Assembly: GCA_017416145.1 (NCBI GenBank)
Contig: JAFQDD010000009.1
Coordinates: 1-64,000, forward strand
Source: Spirochaetaceae bacterium
GTDB lineage: Bacteria; Spirochaetota; Spirochaetia; Treponematales; Treponemataceae
DNA length: 64,000 nucleotides
Direction of reading: 5' to 3'
Position numbers and translations under genes: made by a program. How positions within the stretch are numbered: the stretch's first letter is position 1; every line of letters starts with the position of its first letter. This document shows positions 55,248 to 62,301 of this stretch, piece after piece. The notes beneath the pieces were generated by a model. That model did not search any database. It was not told where the DNA came from and worked only from the letters and a program-made list of their open reading frames with translations.

Positions 55248-55746
55248 TTTTGAAAAATCCTTTAGCAATGGCTTTTGTTATGGCTTGTAATGTAAAGCCA
55301 TCTTGAATTTTTTCTTTATTTATTAATTCTAATAACTCTTTAATTGAACATAATTTATATGCTTGTATGTTTTCTTCTTTTTGTAATTCTCTTATTTTAT
55401 CGATTTTAGCAATAAAGAAATATACATCCCCGGTTCCCCAAGCTGTATCTGCAACACAAGTTCCTAAAGAATTAATTGTTATTATATTTGCGCCTATTTC
55501 TTCTTTGATTTCACAAATTGCATTTTCTTCTGGACTTAAATTAGGCTCAGAACATCCTCGTGGCAATTCTAATTCATTTCTCATTGTACCTTGCCGAAAC
55601 ACGTCTAATAATACAATTTTATCGTTTAAGACAGGAACTACCACAACACCTGCAAAAGGTCTATTATTCCATACATTTTTATGTGATATTCGTGTGTAAT
55701 TATCAAGTGTTTCTATCTTATACCAAGGGGTTTCAAAATGAATCAT
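55237..55746 (-). CDS. Nudix hydrolase
   Basis: 169 residues. Nudix box near 85-105: G-C-S-E-P-N-L-S-P-E-E-N-A then C-E-I-K-E-E-I-G, the canonical REUxEExGU with Cys in place of Arg. Preceding N-E-L-E-L-P-R-G is the usual strand. Similar enzymes hydrolyse ADP-ribose or NAD-related compounds. It overlaps the following frameshifted gene, so the two are likely one functional unit. No ribosome site; TAAAAT six bases before ATG could give a leaderless message, with no convincing -35 box. Confidence 0.8.
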   Translation of the reverse strand: MIHFETPWYKIETLDNYTRISHKNVWNNRPFAGVVVVPVLNDKIVLLDVFRQGTMRNELELPRGCSEPNLSPEENAICEIKEEIGANIITINSLGTCVADTAWGTGDVYFFIAKIDKIRELQKEENIQAYKLCSIKELLELINKEKIQDGFTLQAITKAIAKGFFKNVC

Positions 55747-55857
55747 AATTATATTTTAACAAGTATTATTGAAAAAATCTATTGTGCTGTAATGAAAAAG
55801 AAATCTTACTTAATAAAACCAGATTAGACTGCTTTATTTACAGATAATGAATAGTTC

Positions 55858-55992
55858 TTAGTTACAAATACTTTTATAATTTTGCAATTTTTTATTACAT
55901 TCTAAAAAATTATTGAAATCCTGAATAAAATCACGTGATGTCTTAAAAATTGCTCTTCTGTCATAACAAACATCTCCTGCACAAGGAATATG
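55858..55992 (-). pseudogene. Possible 3' fragment of a lost gene
   Basis: A 44-codon open stretch ending in TAA reads C-A-G-D-V-C-Y-D-R-R-A-I-F-K-T-S and then D-F-I-Q-D-F-N-N-F-L, more protein-like than chance, but it has no start codon and no family match. The rest of the 340-bp gap up to the Nudix gene shows nothing else. Confidence 0.3.
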
Positions 55993-56040
55993 CTAACATA
56001 GTAAAGTTTTTTTTGTTAGAAGCCTATTATCAAATTGTTA

Positions 56041-56083
56041 GATTTTCTCCCTATGCTGCCCAAAGCCACATAGGGAGAAAATC
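56041..56083 (-). terminator. Strong hairpin after the HU-DUF4469 gene
   Basis: Perfect 15-bp arms (GATTTTCTCCCTATG and its complement) with a 13-base loop, four bases after the stop codon. There is no T run, so it may need a factor or stabilise the 3' end. Confidence 0.65.
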
Positions 56084-56086
56084 ATT

Positions 56087-56860
56087 TTACACTACTGTGA
56101 TTGGAATATCGTGAACTAGAGTTCGGACGGATTTGTTGATTCGGCAACCGCGTCCTGAAGCTGTTTTTATCACTAGAAAGTAGGTTTGGCCAGAAATTAG
56201 ATTATCTTTTAAAATTACTTCTAGGTAGGATGATGTATTCTTAAAGAAGTTTTCTGAACTGATTCTAACCCAGTTGGATTCTGATTTATCATGATTTCCC
56301 TCAGCATCCATTGGTGCAAAATATAGCCCTACTTCCTCGTCTTCTCCAGCAATTTTTAATCTTCGCCCTCGGATTCGAATTGGCATATTTAAGCTCACTG
56401 TATAATCTGTTTTGTGGGTAGAAAGATCTTCTATGCTTAAAATTACTGGCAAAGTTTCTTCGATTTGAGCCATTCCAATTTCTGCCTTACTTATAGCTTG
56501 AAGTGCTTCTTGGGAAGGTGAAAATCCTAAGGTTAAATCTGGAATTTCAGACAAATCGGGATTTAGGTTATCAATATTTCCTTGGGCACTTGGATACAAA
56601 GTACCAAGTTCTAAAAGATTTATAGAAATCCCCTGCTCTAGTAATTCTAATATTGCATTTTTGAAAAGCATTGCTGAAGCCACTAAAGATGCTTCATCAA
56701 ACAACTTTGTTTTATTTAGGACTTTCGCAATTACGTTATTCATTCCGGCTGTTGTTCTTTGAACTTTTGCGTAGGAAGAAGTGCTATCTTGTTTTAGATA
56801 ATTTTTATGGACTGTTACATTAACAGAGCCCTTTAGATTTGAAATATTGGAAGTATTCAT
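56087..56860 (-). CDS. HU-like DNA-binding domain plus DUF4469 Ig-like domain
   Basis: 257 residues. The N-terminal 120 residues resemble the HU-type domain found in DUF4469 proteins (N-V-I-A-K-V-L-N-K-T-K-L, then L-L-E-L-G-T-L-Y-P-S-A-Q-G); the basic DNA-binding arm of HU is weak. The C-terminal half (145-257) is a beta-sandwich with I-R-G-R-R-L-K-I-A-G and L-I-S-G-Q-T-Y-F-L-V-I-K-T-A. These proteins are common in Bacteroidetes and treponemes, often several per genome, with no known role. GAGGT site. Isolated transcription unit. Confidence 0.78.
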   Translation of the reverse strand: MNTSNISNLKGSVNVTVHKNYLKQDSTSSYAKVQRTTAGMNNVIAKVLNKTKLFDEASLVASAMLFKNAILELLEQGISINLLELGTLYPSAQGNIDNLNPDLSEIPDLTLGFSPSQEALQAISKAEIGMAQIEETLPVILSIEDLSTHKTDYTVSLNMPIRIRGRRLKIAGEDEEVGLYFAPMDAEGNHDKSESNWVRISSENFFKNTSSYLEVILKDNLISGQTYFLVIKTASGRGCRINKSVRTLVHDIPITVV

Positions 56861-56892
56861 TTTTATACCTCATAAATAAATATAGATTTTGC

Positions 56893-57001
56893 TTGAACAA
56901 ACGGTTATTTACGTGGTATATTGTTTTTTAGATTAGTAGCAACCACGTGTTGTTCGAAAGCCTTTGAGTTTATTGGCGTAAACTTAAAGGCTTATTTTTT
57001 T
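56893..57001 (+). ncRNA. Candidate small RNA with its own promoter and terminator
   Basis: TTGAAC at 56893-56898, 18-base spacer, TATATT at 56917-56922, then a hairpin with arms AAGCCTTTGAGTTT / AAACTTAAAGGCTT (56958-56993) ending in seven T at 56995-57001. The transcript would be about 70 bases and encodes no ORF. Caution: the same bases form a larger imperfect stem (TTGAACAA with TTGTTCGAA; ACGTGG with CCACGT), so they may act as one structured DNA or RNA element instead. Confidence 0.4.
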
Positions 57002-57042
57002 ATCCAAAAAAAGCAACGCAATTTTTGATAAAAGTTTTTAAC

Positions 57043-57072
57043 GTCTATTTGTACCGTATTTATCAAATAGAC
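57043..57072 (-). terminator. Hairpin after the ImmA-like gene
   Basis: Arms GTCTATTTG / CAAATAGAC with a 12-base loop, 22 bases after the stop. The tail is poor in T. Confidence 0.5.
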
Positions 57073-57093
57073 TGATATTAAATATTTTCATTT

Positions 57094-57474
57094 TTAGGAA
57101 ACCTCTCTTAATTCAAGTTTTTTTTCTATAATTGCTAATGCATATTTTGCAAAAATATTCGCTTCTTTTTCGTTTTTTTTGTTAAGTTTTTTGTGGTCAA
57201 GCATTATATGGCCAATTTCTCTCATTATTGTAAATCTAATTTTTTCGTCTGGCATTAAATCATTGTAAAATATTTTGTACTGTCTGTTTTCTTTGTCTAA
57301 AATTGTAAATCCATCATTTGATAAAAAGCTTAAAAGTTCTGATTCGATATTTGAATATTTGATTAAATTAATTTGTAATTTCTGGCATAATTTGAAGACG
57401 TCTACTGGTATTTCTGCAAAATCTAGGTCTTCATACATTTCATCTACAATTCTTTCTATTTGTTCATAACGCAT
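57094..57474 (-). CDS. ImmA/IrrE-like protein with degenerate zinc motif
   Basis: 126 residues with the layout of ImmA/IrrE metallo-endopeptidases that cut XRE repressors: I-P-V-D-V-F-K-L-C near 22 and, near 85, F-T-I-M-R-E-I-G-H-I-M-L-D-H, then E-K-E-A-N-I-F-A-K-Y. The normal H-E-x-x-H is R-E-I-G-H here, so the first zinc ligand is lost; the second His, the Glu and the downstream E-x-x-A-N-x-F-A are kept. It may be inactive or a sensor. The XRE repressor gene lies 157 bases upstream in the same direction, as in ImmR/ImmA pairs of mobile elements. Confidence 0.75.
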   Translation of the reverse strand: MRYEQIERIVDEMYEDLDFAEIPVDVFKLCQKLQINLIKYSNIESELLSFLSNDGFTILDKENRQYKIFYNDLMPDEKIRFTIMREIGHIMLDHKKLNKKNEKEANIFAKYALAIIEKKLELREVS

Positions 57475-57569
57475 CTATCCTCCTAAAAAAAGTTTATGAG
57501 AAAGTTTCAACTTTCGATTAAACTTTTTTACACTGTTTTGTAACGCAGTGAAAAACAGCATTTTATATG

Positions 57570-57632
57570 AAAGTTTGCAACGCAAACTTTAGGGATAAAC
57601 ACTTCGACGCTATTTTAGGAGAAGTGTTTATC
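57570..57632 (-). repeat. Row of hairpins between the XRE and ImmA-like genes
   Basis: AAAGTTTGC/GCAAACTTT at 57570-57590, then GATAAACACTTC/GAAGTGTTTATC at 57594-57632, whose right arm ends on the XRE stop codon. Farther left is CACTG/CAGTG. They would terminate or attenuate transcription from xre into the ImmA-like gene. Confidence 0.6.
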
Positions 57633-57961
57633 TATCCTCCTTGCAAAAGTAATTTTAAAAATCGTTGCTTTTGCTCAAAACTAACTTGATTAATATTTTT
57701 TGCCAAAAGCTTATAGCAATTTTCTATTTCATTTTCTGATATGTTGTTTTTCTCTGATTTTGAACCTGACAACAAAAAATCAGTTGTTGTACCTAAAGCA
57801 TTGGCAATATTTAGCAAAATCGCTCCTCTTGGGGAACGATCTCCATTAATATAATGAGAAATAGCAGCTTCGGTTACACCTGCTTTTTGAGCCAACTCCT
57901 TTTGACTAACTCCTCGTTCTGCAATGAGCATTCGGAGTTTTTCTCCCATTAAGTTTGTCAT
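57632..57961 (-). CDS. XRE-family transcriptional repressor
   Basis: 109 residues. The helix-turn-helix (residues 5-60) reads K-L-R-M-L-I-A-E-R-G-V-S-Q-K-E-L-A, G-V-T-E-A-A-I-S-H-Y-I-N-G, D-F-L-L-S-G. The C-terminal part (65-109) is a short helical dimerisation tail. Similar to SinR/ImmR repressors of mobile elements. AGGA site before ATG. It probably represses its own promoter, which carries two 20-bp direct repeats. Confidence 0.87.
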   Translation of the reverse strand: MTNLMGEKLRMLIAERGVSQKELAQKAGVTEAAISHYINGDRSPRGAILLNIANALGTTTDFLLSGSKSEKNNISENEIENCYKLLAKNINQVSFEQKQRFLKLLLQGG

Positions 57962-57982
57962 TTTCGCATCCTCTCTGATTTA

Positions 57983-58036
57983 AATATAACTCTCAATTAT
58001 CAAATCGTCAAGTAAAATTATCAAAATGTTAAGTAA
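57983..58036 (-). promoter_or_regulatory. xre promoter with two 20-bp direct-repeat operators
   Basis: On the minus strand -35 TTGACG (58011-58006), 17-base spacer, -10 TATATT (57988-57983). Direct repeats at 57996-58015 and 58017-58036 match at 17 of 20 bases, with a 21-base period (two helical turns); the first covers the -35 box. Confidence 0.65.
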
Positions 58037-58096
58037 TTTCCGCTATAAAAATTTATATAAATTCACTCTTCAACAAACGTTAATATGTTGATTGTA

Positions 58097-58168
58097 CTCT
58101 TGTTACCATGAGTTACATTCCTTAGTTACCATATGTAACGTGTAGTATATTACCTTAGGTAACAAGAG
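58097..58168. repeat. Cluster of GTTAC/GTAAC palindromes
   Basis: Outer perfect 11-bp arms CTCTTGTTACC (58097) and GGTAACAAGAG (58158). Inside are more GTTAC and GTAAC copies, including the palindromes GTTACCATATGTAAC and TTACCTTAGGTAA. It lies between the XRE operator and the DUF3990 antitoxin stop; no gene is seen in the 330-bp gap. Confidence 0.6.
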
Positions 58169-58290
58169 AAATTGTCAAATGTTGTGGATTGAAGTTTGAA
58201 CCTTAAATTATTTAGGCCGCGATTGGCGTAATACTTTTATCAAAATTAACAAAATTATAAATTATCAAATATTCTTTTTCCAATTTTTAG

Positions 58291-58923
58291 TTATACAACT
58301 TCCATCAAGGATTCAACGGTGCAATTTAATGCCTTAGCAAGTTTTACAACAGTTTCAGCTTTGGCGGCATTTATATTCTTTTGATTTTGTTCATATTGCT
58401 GGATTGTTCTTATGGGGATATCTGAAATTTCAGCTAATTCACTTTGAGATAAACCTGCATTAAGACGAAGTGCTTTTAAATTTGTTTTATTCTTTCGCTT
58501 ATTATACAGTTCTATCATCTTATCACAAAATTGGGATACATCCATTTCATGATATGGAGAATACATTGCCAGAATTTCAGAAATTGGAATATAGTTATTA
58601 ATCTCCCCAAATGAAAGATTGGTATACCATTGAAAATATGCCAATGCCCAACCACACCAGTATTCAGGAGTTCTATCTGCAGCAGGCCGATATTTTAAAG
58701 CTAATGATTCATCTTTCATAACTTCTAAGGCAAGTTCTACACCTGATTTTCCTACAATAACGGTTGATTCTCCCCGTTCAAATTGAGAACAGATTTTTGA
58801 CTGCAAAAACTTCTGAAAAAATAGAGATAAATCTTCATCAAGATCATAAACAACATAATCGAACATTGAGGCAAGATTATTTTGAGCTTTTGAAAGATAA
58901 TTCTTATCGTAAGCGTGGATCAT
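58291..58923 (-). CDS. HTH antitoxin-type protein partnered with DUF3990 toxin
   Basis: 210 residues. The N-terminal half (H-A-Y-D-K-N-Y-L-S-K-A-Q-N-N-L; V-G-K-S-G-V-E-L-A) belongs to a family that normally precedes or follows DUF3990 genes. The C-terminal 65 residues are an XRE-type helix-turn-helix (L-R-L-N-A-G-L-S-Q-S-E-L-A; I-P-I-R-T-I-Q-Q-Y-E). It overlaps the toxin gene by 20 bases, giving the toxin-first order. It likely neutralises the toxin and binds the palindrome upstream of it; this is inferred from order and domains. Confidence 0.75.
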   Translation of the reverse strand: MIHAYDKNYLSKAQNNLASMFDYVVYDLDEDLSLFFQKFLQSKICSQFERGESTVIVGKSGVELALEVMKDESLALKYRPAADRTPEYWCGWALAYFQWYTNLSFGEINNYIPISEILAMYSPYHEMDVSQFCDKMIELYNKRKNKTNLKALRLNAGLSQSELAEISDIPIRTIQQYEQNQKNINAAKAETVVKLAKALNCTVESLMEVV

Positions 58924-59581
58924 CAGCTTTTATCTCCTCATCAAGAATCTGAACAATATACAAGTCTCCACGCTGACGTTTGTTTTTTTCTGCATCAAAA
59001 TATTGTCTTCGGGCAACCTTATCTCGTAATTCCTTTTTAGAAAACCAAAGAGATGCTTCAGCAATTTCATATCCTTTATAGTAAATTGCATCAAAAGCCT
59101 TCTTACTCTTTAAGACAAACTGAGTCCCAAGGTTTCCAAGTTTCATAGCATTTCCTAGCTGCCGAATAGAAATTGCTCCATTTATAAAATCTTGAGCAAA
59201 TGAAAAATAACTATCATCTGCTCGGTATCCGGTAATAATGTCACAATCTTTATAAGGTACAGTAAAGTTTTTTAAAAGATATTCTTTTGCTTCCTGTGCA
59301 AGAGAATTGGTTATATCAAAAATACGATTTTCTAAAAGAACCTTAAGCCAGTGAAGAATTGTATATTCGCTACTGTTCAAATCAAGTAATGAAAGACCTT
59401 CTGTTTCTATTTCATAAATATTTGCAAAACCATCATTATCTTTAGATACACCCCACTCTTTTGCCATATCTAAAACTTCAGTACAGTAAAATCCGACCCC
59501 ATAATCGTTATATTTTTTACCAAATCCAAAAAGAGGTTTTTCAATAATTTTATTTGAACCATGATAGATAGTTTTTATCAT
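58904..59581 (-). CDS. DUF3990 protein, predicted ADP-ribosyltransferase-like toxin
   Basis: 225 residues from ATG 59581. The family signature is at the start: Y-H-G-S-N-K-I-I-E-K-P-L-F-G, then Y-G-V-G-F-Y-C-T-E and A-K-E-W-G, resembling the first motifs of the ADP-ribosyltransferase fold; Q-L-G-N-A and Q-F-V-L-K-S later. DUF3990 proteins are widespread in Firmicutes and treponemes next to HTH partners and are thought to be toxins. An upstream TTG-led extension of 24 codons lies in the promoter and is rejected. The message appears leaderless (six bases between -10 box and ATG). Confidence 0.75.
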   Translation of the reverse strand: MIKTIYHGSNKIIEKPLFGFGKKYNDYGVGFYCTEVLDMAKEWGVSKDNDGFANIYEIETEGLSLLDLNSSEYTILHWLKVLLENRIFDITNSLAQEAKEYLLKNFTVPYKDCDIITGYRADDSYFSFAQDFINGAISIRQLGNAMKLGNLGTQFVLKSKKAFDAIYYKGYEIAEASLWFSKKELRDKVARRQYFDAEKNKRQRGDLYIVQILDEEIKADDPRLR

Positions 59582-59585
59582 GACT

Positions 59586-59616
59586 ATATTATACTCCTTT
59601 AGGAGTATAATATCAA
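59586..59616 (-). promoter_or_regulatory. Leaderless toxin promoter built on a perfect 13-bp-arm palindrome
   Basis: -35 TTGATA (59616-59611), 17-base spacer, -10 TATAAT (59593-59588). A palindrome with arms ATATTATACTCCT and AGGAGTATAATAT (59586-59613, two-base centre) fills the spacer and the -10 box, ideal for autorepression. Confidence 0.75.
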
Positions 59617-59860
59617 GAAAAAAAATGTATTTCCTACCTCGTATTAGCGTCAAGAGAAAACAATCACAAAGAGGGTTGTTCGAATATTGTTTTTACAAGC
59701 AACAAACAGCCCGTTTCCTGACGGCAGAATTTCACCGAGGAAGAAACTCTGCTTTGTGCATTGGACAGAATCTTCGATGATTCATTGATTTTTAACTTCA
59801 ATGGTGACAGCCACAGAGGATTGAAACGTGAAGTTATTTCACTCACTACTAAAAAAATAA
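59617..59860. other. Gap with no recognised gene
   Basis: The 280 bases upstream of the toxin promoter have no convincing gene. A 60-codon minus-strand frame (59846-59664) ending Q-P-S-L exists without a ribosome site or family match; its Cys/Leu-rich tail reminds me of repeated intergenic sequences in treponemes, which I cannot verify here. Confidence 0.35.
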
Positions 59861-59886
59861 AGGCTGCTCCTGTAATGGAACAGCCT
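59861..59886 (-). terminator. Intrinsic terminator on the minus strand
   Basis: AGGCTG-TCC/GGA-CAGCCT hairpin with a T-rich tail on the minus strand, 80 bases after the stop of the gene fragment at 59967. Confidence 0.75.
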
Positions 59887-59966
59887 GAATTACTCTAAAA
59901 AGGAGGTCTGATTCGGGTAGTTTTTGTTCTTTTCGTTTGTCAATTGGATTTTTTCGCCCTACTCTA

Positions 59967-60170
59967 TCAAAGATACTTATACATATTAGGATATTCTTCA
60001 TCTATTTTGTTTTTCTTAACAAACGCTTTAATCCTATCCTTATGCTCTTCATAAATTTTATTATCATTCTGAATAATATGTCCTATTTCTAAATAACTTA
60101 GCATCTTATCGTCAAAAAAAATATTATTTATTTCAATAAGGTTTGGTTCATATGTTTCCTTTGCTATTTC
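59967..60170 (-). pseudogene. 3' fragment of an unidentified gene
   Basis: A 67-codon open stretch ends in TGA at 59967 and begins right after an in-frame TGA. It reads E-P-N-L-I-E-I-N-N-I-F-F-D-D-K-M-L-S and ends P-N-M-Y-K-Y-L, hydrophilic and protein-like, with a T-rich terminator following. No start codon with a site is visible, so it is the tail of a gene whose 5' part was lost, 24 bases downstream of the acyltransferase stop. Family not recognised. Confidence 0.5.
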
Positions 60171-60194
60171 TCATAACTCTCTAAAAAAATATTT

Positions 60195-61328
60195 TTAAAT
60201 ATTTTCTTTCTTTTTATTAATGAGCCTCAATATCGGTTTTTCAATAAAGTGACTTCTAAATAAATCTATAATTGAGCAACAAATAAATGTTGAAACTACA
60301 GTAAATAACATATAAAAAATCAAGTATTTTGACTCAATAAATTTATCAATAGAAAAAATTTCATGCCATAAAACACCTTTTAAAAATGGGTTTTCATGAA
60401 TAAGGTAAACACCAAATGTTGAACTAGCAAATAAATTGATTAATTTATTATTTTTTATTTGAAGATTTTTGAAAAAACAGAAAACAAAAATCGAACATAT
60501 TAGAATTGGAAATCGAGTTAAAGCAAAAGGATAGGAAAAAAATCGGATAAATTCCCTATTAATAAAAGATAATTTGTCATTTAACCATATGATTAAAATA
60601 ATCCATAAGATGAAAATAATAGAAAGCACTAAACTTAAAAGCAAATTGACTTTCTGATTTTTTAAGATTTTTGGATCATAAATCTTAATATAGTTAGCAA
60701 TAAAGTAAGCAAGAATAAAATAAAAAAGATTATTTGACTCAAAAATTCCCTGTCCTGGAATCATATATAACACTGTGCCAACAATACCCATTAAAAGAAT
60801 TAATTTTTTATGACTATTTTGGTCAAGAATTCTTAAAAACTCATTTAAAAATGGGGTAAACATATAAAACAGAAGATAAGCAGAAGCGAACCAATTATTT
60901 CCTAAAAGAGTTGGCAATAAAGACTGAAATAAATCTTTAGTAGAAAATACTCTTTTTAAAATAATCAAATCAGTATCGGCATTATAAAAACCTAAACTAT
61001 TTACATTTCCAGTAATTATTGATAGTTTAAAAATATAAAAAACAATTCCAATAACTACTGATATTGTAAAAATTTGAAACCAAAGTTTAAATACTTTTCT
61101 CCATGAAAAACGAGAATTAGAAACAAAATAACCAGAAACGAAAATGAACAAATAATTCCCTAAATTTCCTGTCCAAACATAAAACGCTTTAGAAATAACC
61201 AAATTAAAATCAATCGCATGATTCAATTCAAGATATATAGAATTACATAAGTGATTCCATATAATAATAAACATCGCAAAAATGCGTAATAATTCAAAAT
61301 TTGATTTTCTATCTAATTTTATATTCAA
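60195..61328 (-). CDS. Acyltransferase 3 family membrane protein (OafA/WecH-like)
   Basis: 377 residues with about ten membrane helices. N-terminal family motif F-E-L-L-R-I-F-A-M-F-I-I-I-W-N-H, with the conserved Arg and His; further F-I-F-V-S-G-Y-F and, late, V-Y-L-I-H-E-N-P. Such enzymes O-acetylate or succinylate polysaccharides or lipids at the membrane. GGAG site. Position between rfb and manC/ugd genes fits decoration of the surface polysaccharide. AT-rich codons match phage- or transfer-derived neighbours. Confidence 0.87.
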   Translation of the reverse strand: MNIKLDRKSNFELLRIFAMFIIIWNHLCNSIYLELNHAIDFNLVISKAFYVWTGNLGNYLFIFVSGYFVSNSRFSWRKVFKLWFQIFTISVVIGIVFYIFKLSIITGNVNSLGFYNADTDLIILKRVFSTKDLFQSLLPTLLGNNWFASAYLLFYMFTPFLNEFLRILDQNSHKKLILLMGIVGTVLYMIPGQGIFESNNLFYFILAYFIANYIKIYDPKILKNQKVNLLLSLVLSIIFILWIILIIWLNDKLSFINREFIRFFSYPFALTRFPILICSIFVFCFFKNLQIKNNKLINLFASSTFGVYLIHENPFLKGVLWHEIFSIDKFIESKYLIFYMLFTVVSTFICCSIIDLFRSHFIEKPILRLINKKKENI

Positions 61329-61584
61329 ATTTTTCTCCTAATAGTTTATTATTCAGAATTTCACAACCTTTTTATTCACAACTAAAAGTATGACCTTTTA
61401 AAGCTGTAAGAAAAGAATTAGCAAAAGAACAGATAATCTCATACACTCGATAAAAAATACAGATATCAAGCAAAAAGCCTTGATTCGCCTTTATTTCTGT
61501 TCCTAAAATATTATAGAACCGACATTAAACCATGAGTCTGGAATTGTCAATAATAGTGCAGTCCTAAAACACCTAAAATTTATT

Positions 61585-62113
61585 CTATGCAGCGGCTTTT
61601 AATTCGCCGGCTACAACTTTTTCCCTATAGACTACAGGGGGGATAGCCACCTTCATTGAAAGTACAGATTCTTGTCCTATTGTAATACTGAACAAATCTC
61701 CAGACTTCCGTTTTTACTTCTTCCATGGTCATTTTCATTGTGTCCAGCTGATAAAGTTTTTCTTTTTTCAGCGTTGCAAAGAAACTTTCCATGCGGCTGG
61801 TGTCGTAACATTTGCCTACATCACTCATGCTTTGAATAGCATGCATTTTTCCAAGTTCAATTTTGAACTTCAAGCTTGTGTACTGGCTTCCTGCATCGCT
61901 GTGAAAAAGAAATCCTGATTTTGGTTTTCGAAGTTTATATGCTTCTTTTGCTGCTTTAATGCATAATTCCTTTTTCAGGTTATCGTCCATTGCCAGACTA
62001 ATTATTTCGCCTCCAAAACAGTCCATTACAGGAGCAATATAAAGTTTGCCGTCTCTGCATGATGAACAGTTATCATAAAAGTGCAGTGCTAAAGTTTTCT
62101 TTATTTTGGTTCT
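61585..62113 (-). pseudogene. IS3-family transposase (OrfB) remnant, 5'-truncated and frameshifted
   Basis: Integrase-core pieces remain: G-K-L-Y-I-A-P-V-M-D, F-H-S-D-A-G-S-Q-Y-T-S with the second catalytic Asp, and S-R-M-E-S-F-F-A-T-L-K-K-E with the catalytic Glu. The OrfA and the N-terminal helix-turn-helix part are missing. Near the 3' end, six C give a frameshift: the present frame stops at 61625, but the other frame reads P-P-V-V-Y-R-E-K-V and reaches its natural stop at 61585. CACTATTATT occurs inverted at about 61544 and 62151, perhaps old terminal repeats. Confidence 0.82.
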
Positions 62114-62168
62114 TTATTAGTTCCAATGCTTGTGATAAACTTAAGTTGTCACTATTATTTTCATTCAT
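62073..62168 (-). pseudogene. Short 5' gene fragment overlapping the IS3 remnant
   Basis: ATG with GGAG just upstream starts a 31-residue frame (M-N-E-N-N-S-D-N-L-S-L-S-Q-A) that ends where IS3-like sequence begins in another frame. It looks like the N-terminus of a gene cut off by the IS; the family is not recognised. The rest of the gap to manC holds an inverted CACTATT/AATAGTG pair (about 62204-62235). Confidence 0.35.
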
Positions 62169-62301
62169 TTGCTCCTATTTTTTATGCATTATTGGCTAGC
62201 ACTATTGTAGAACCTTTTGAATTATTATAATAGTGGCTTTTTCTTTTTGACTTTTTTTGGTGATTTTCGCCTGACTCTCTAATGGTTATTTTTGATTGAT
62301 G

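Noticed and set aside
59664-59846. 60-codon minus-strand frame upstream of the DUF3990 toxin
   Set aside because: No ribosome site and no recognised domain; it may be part of a repeated intergenic sequence but this cannot be tested by eye.
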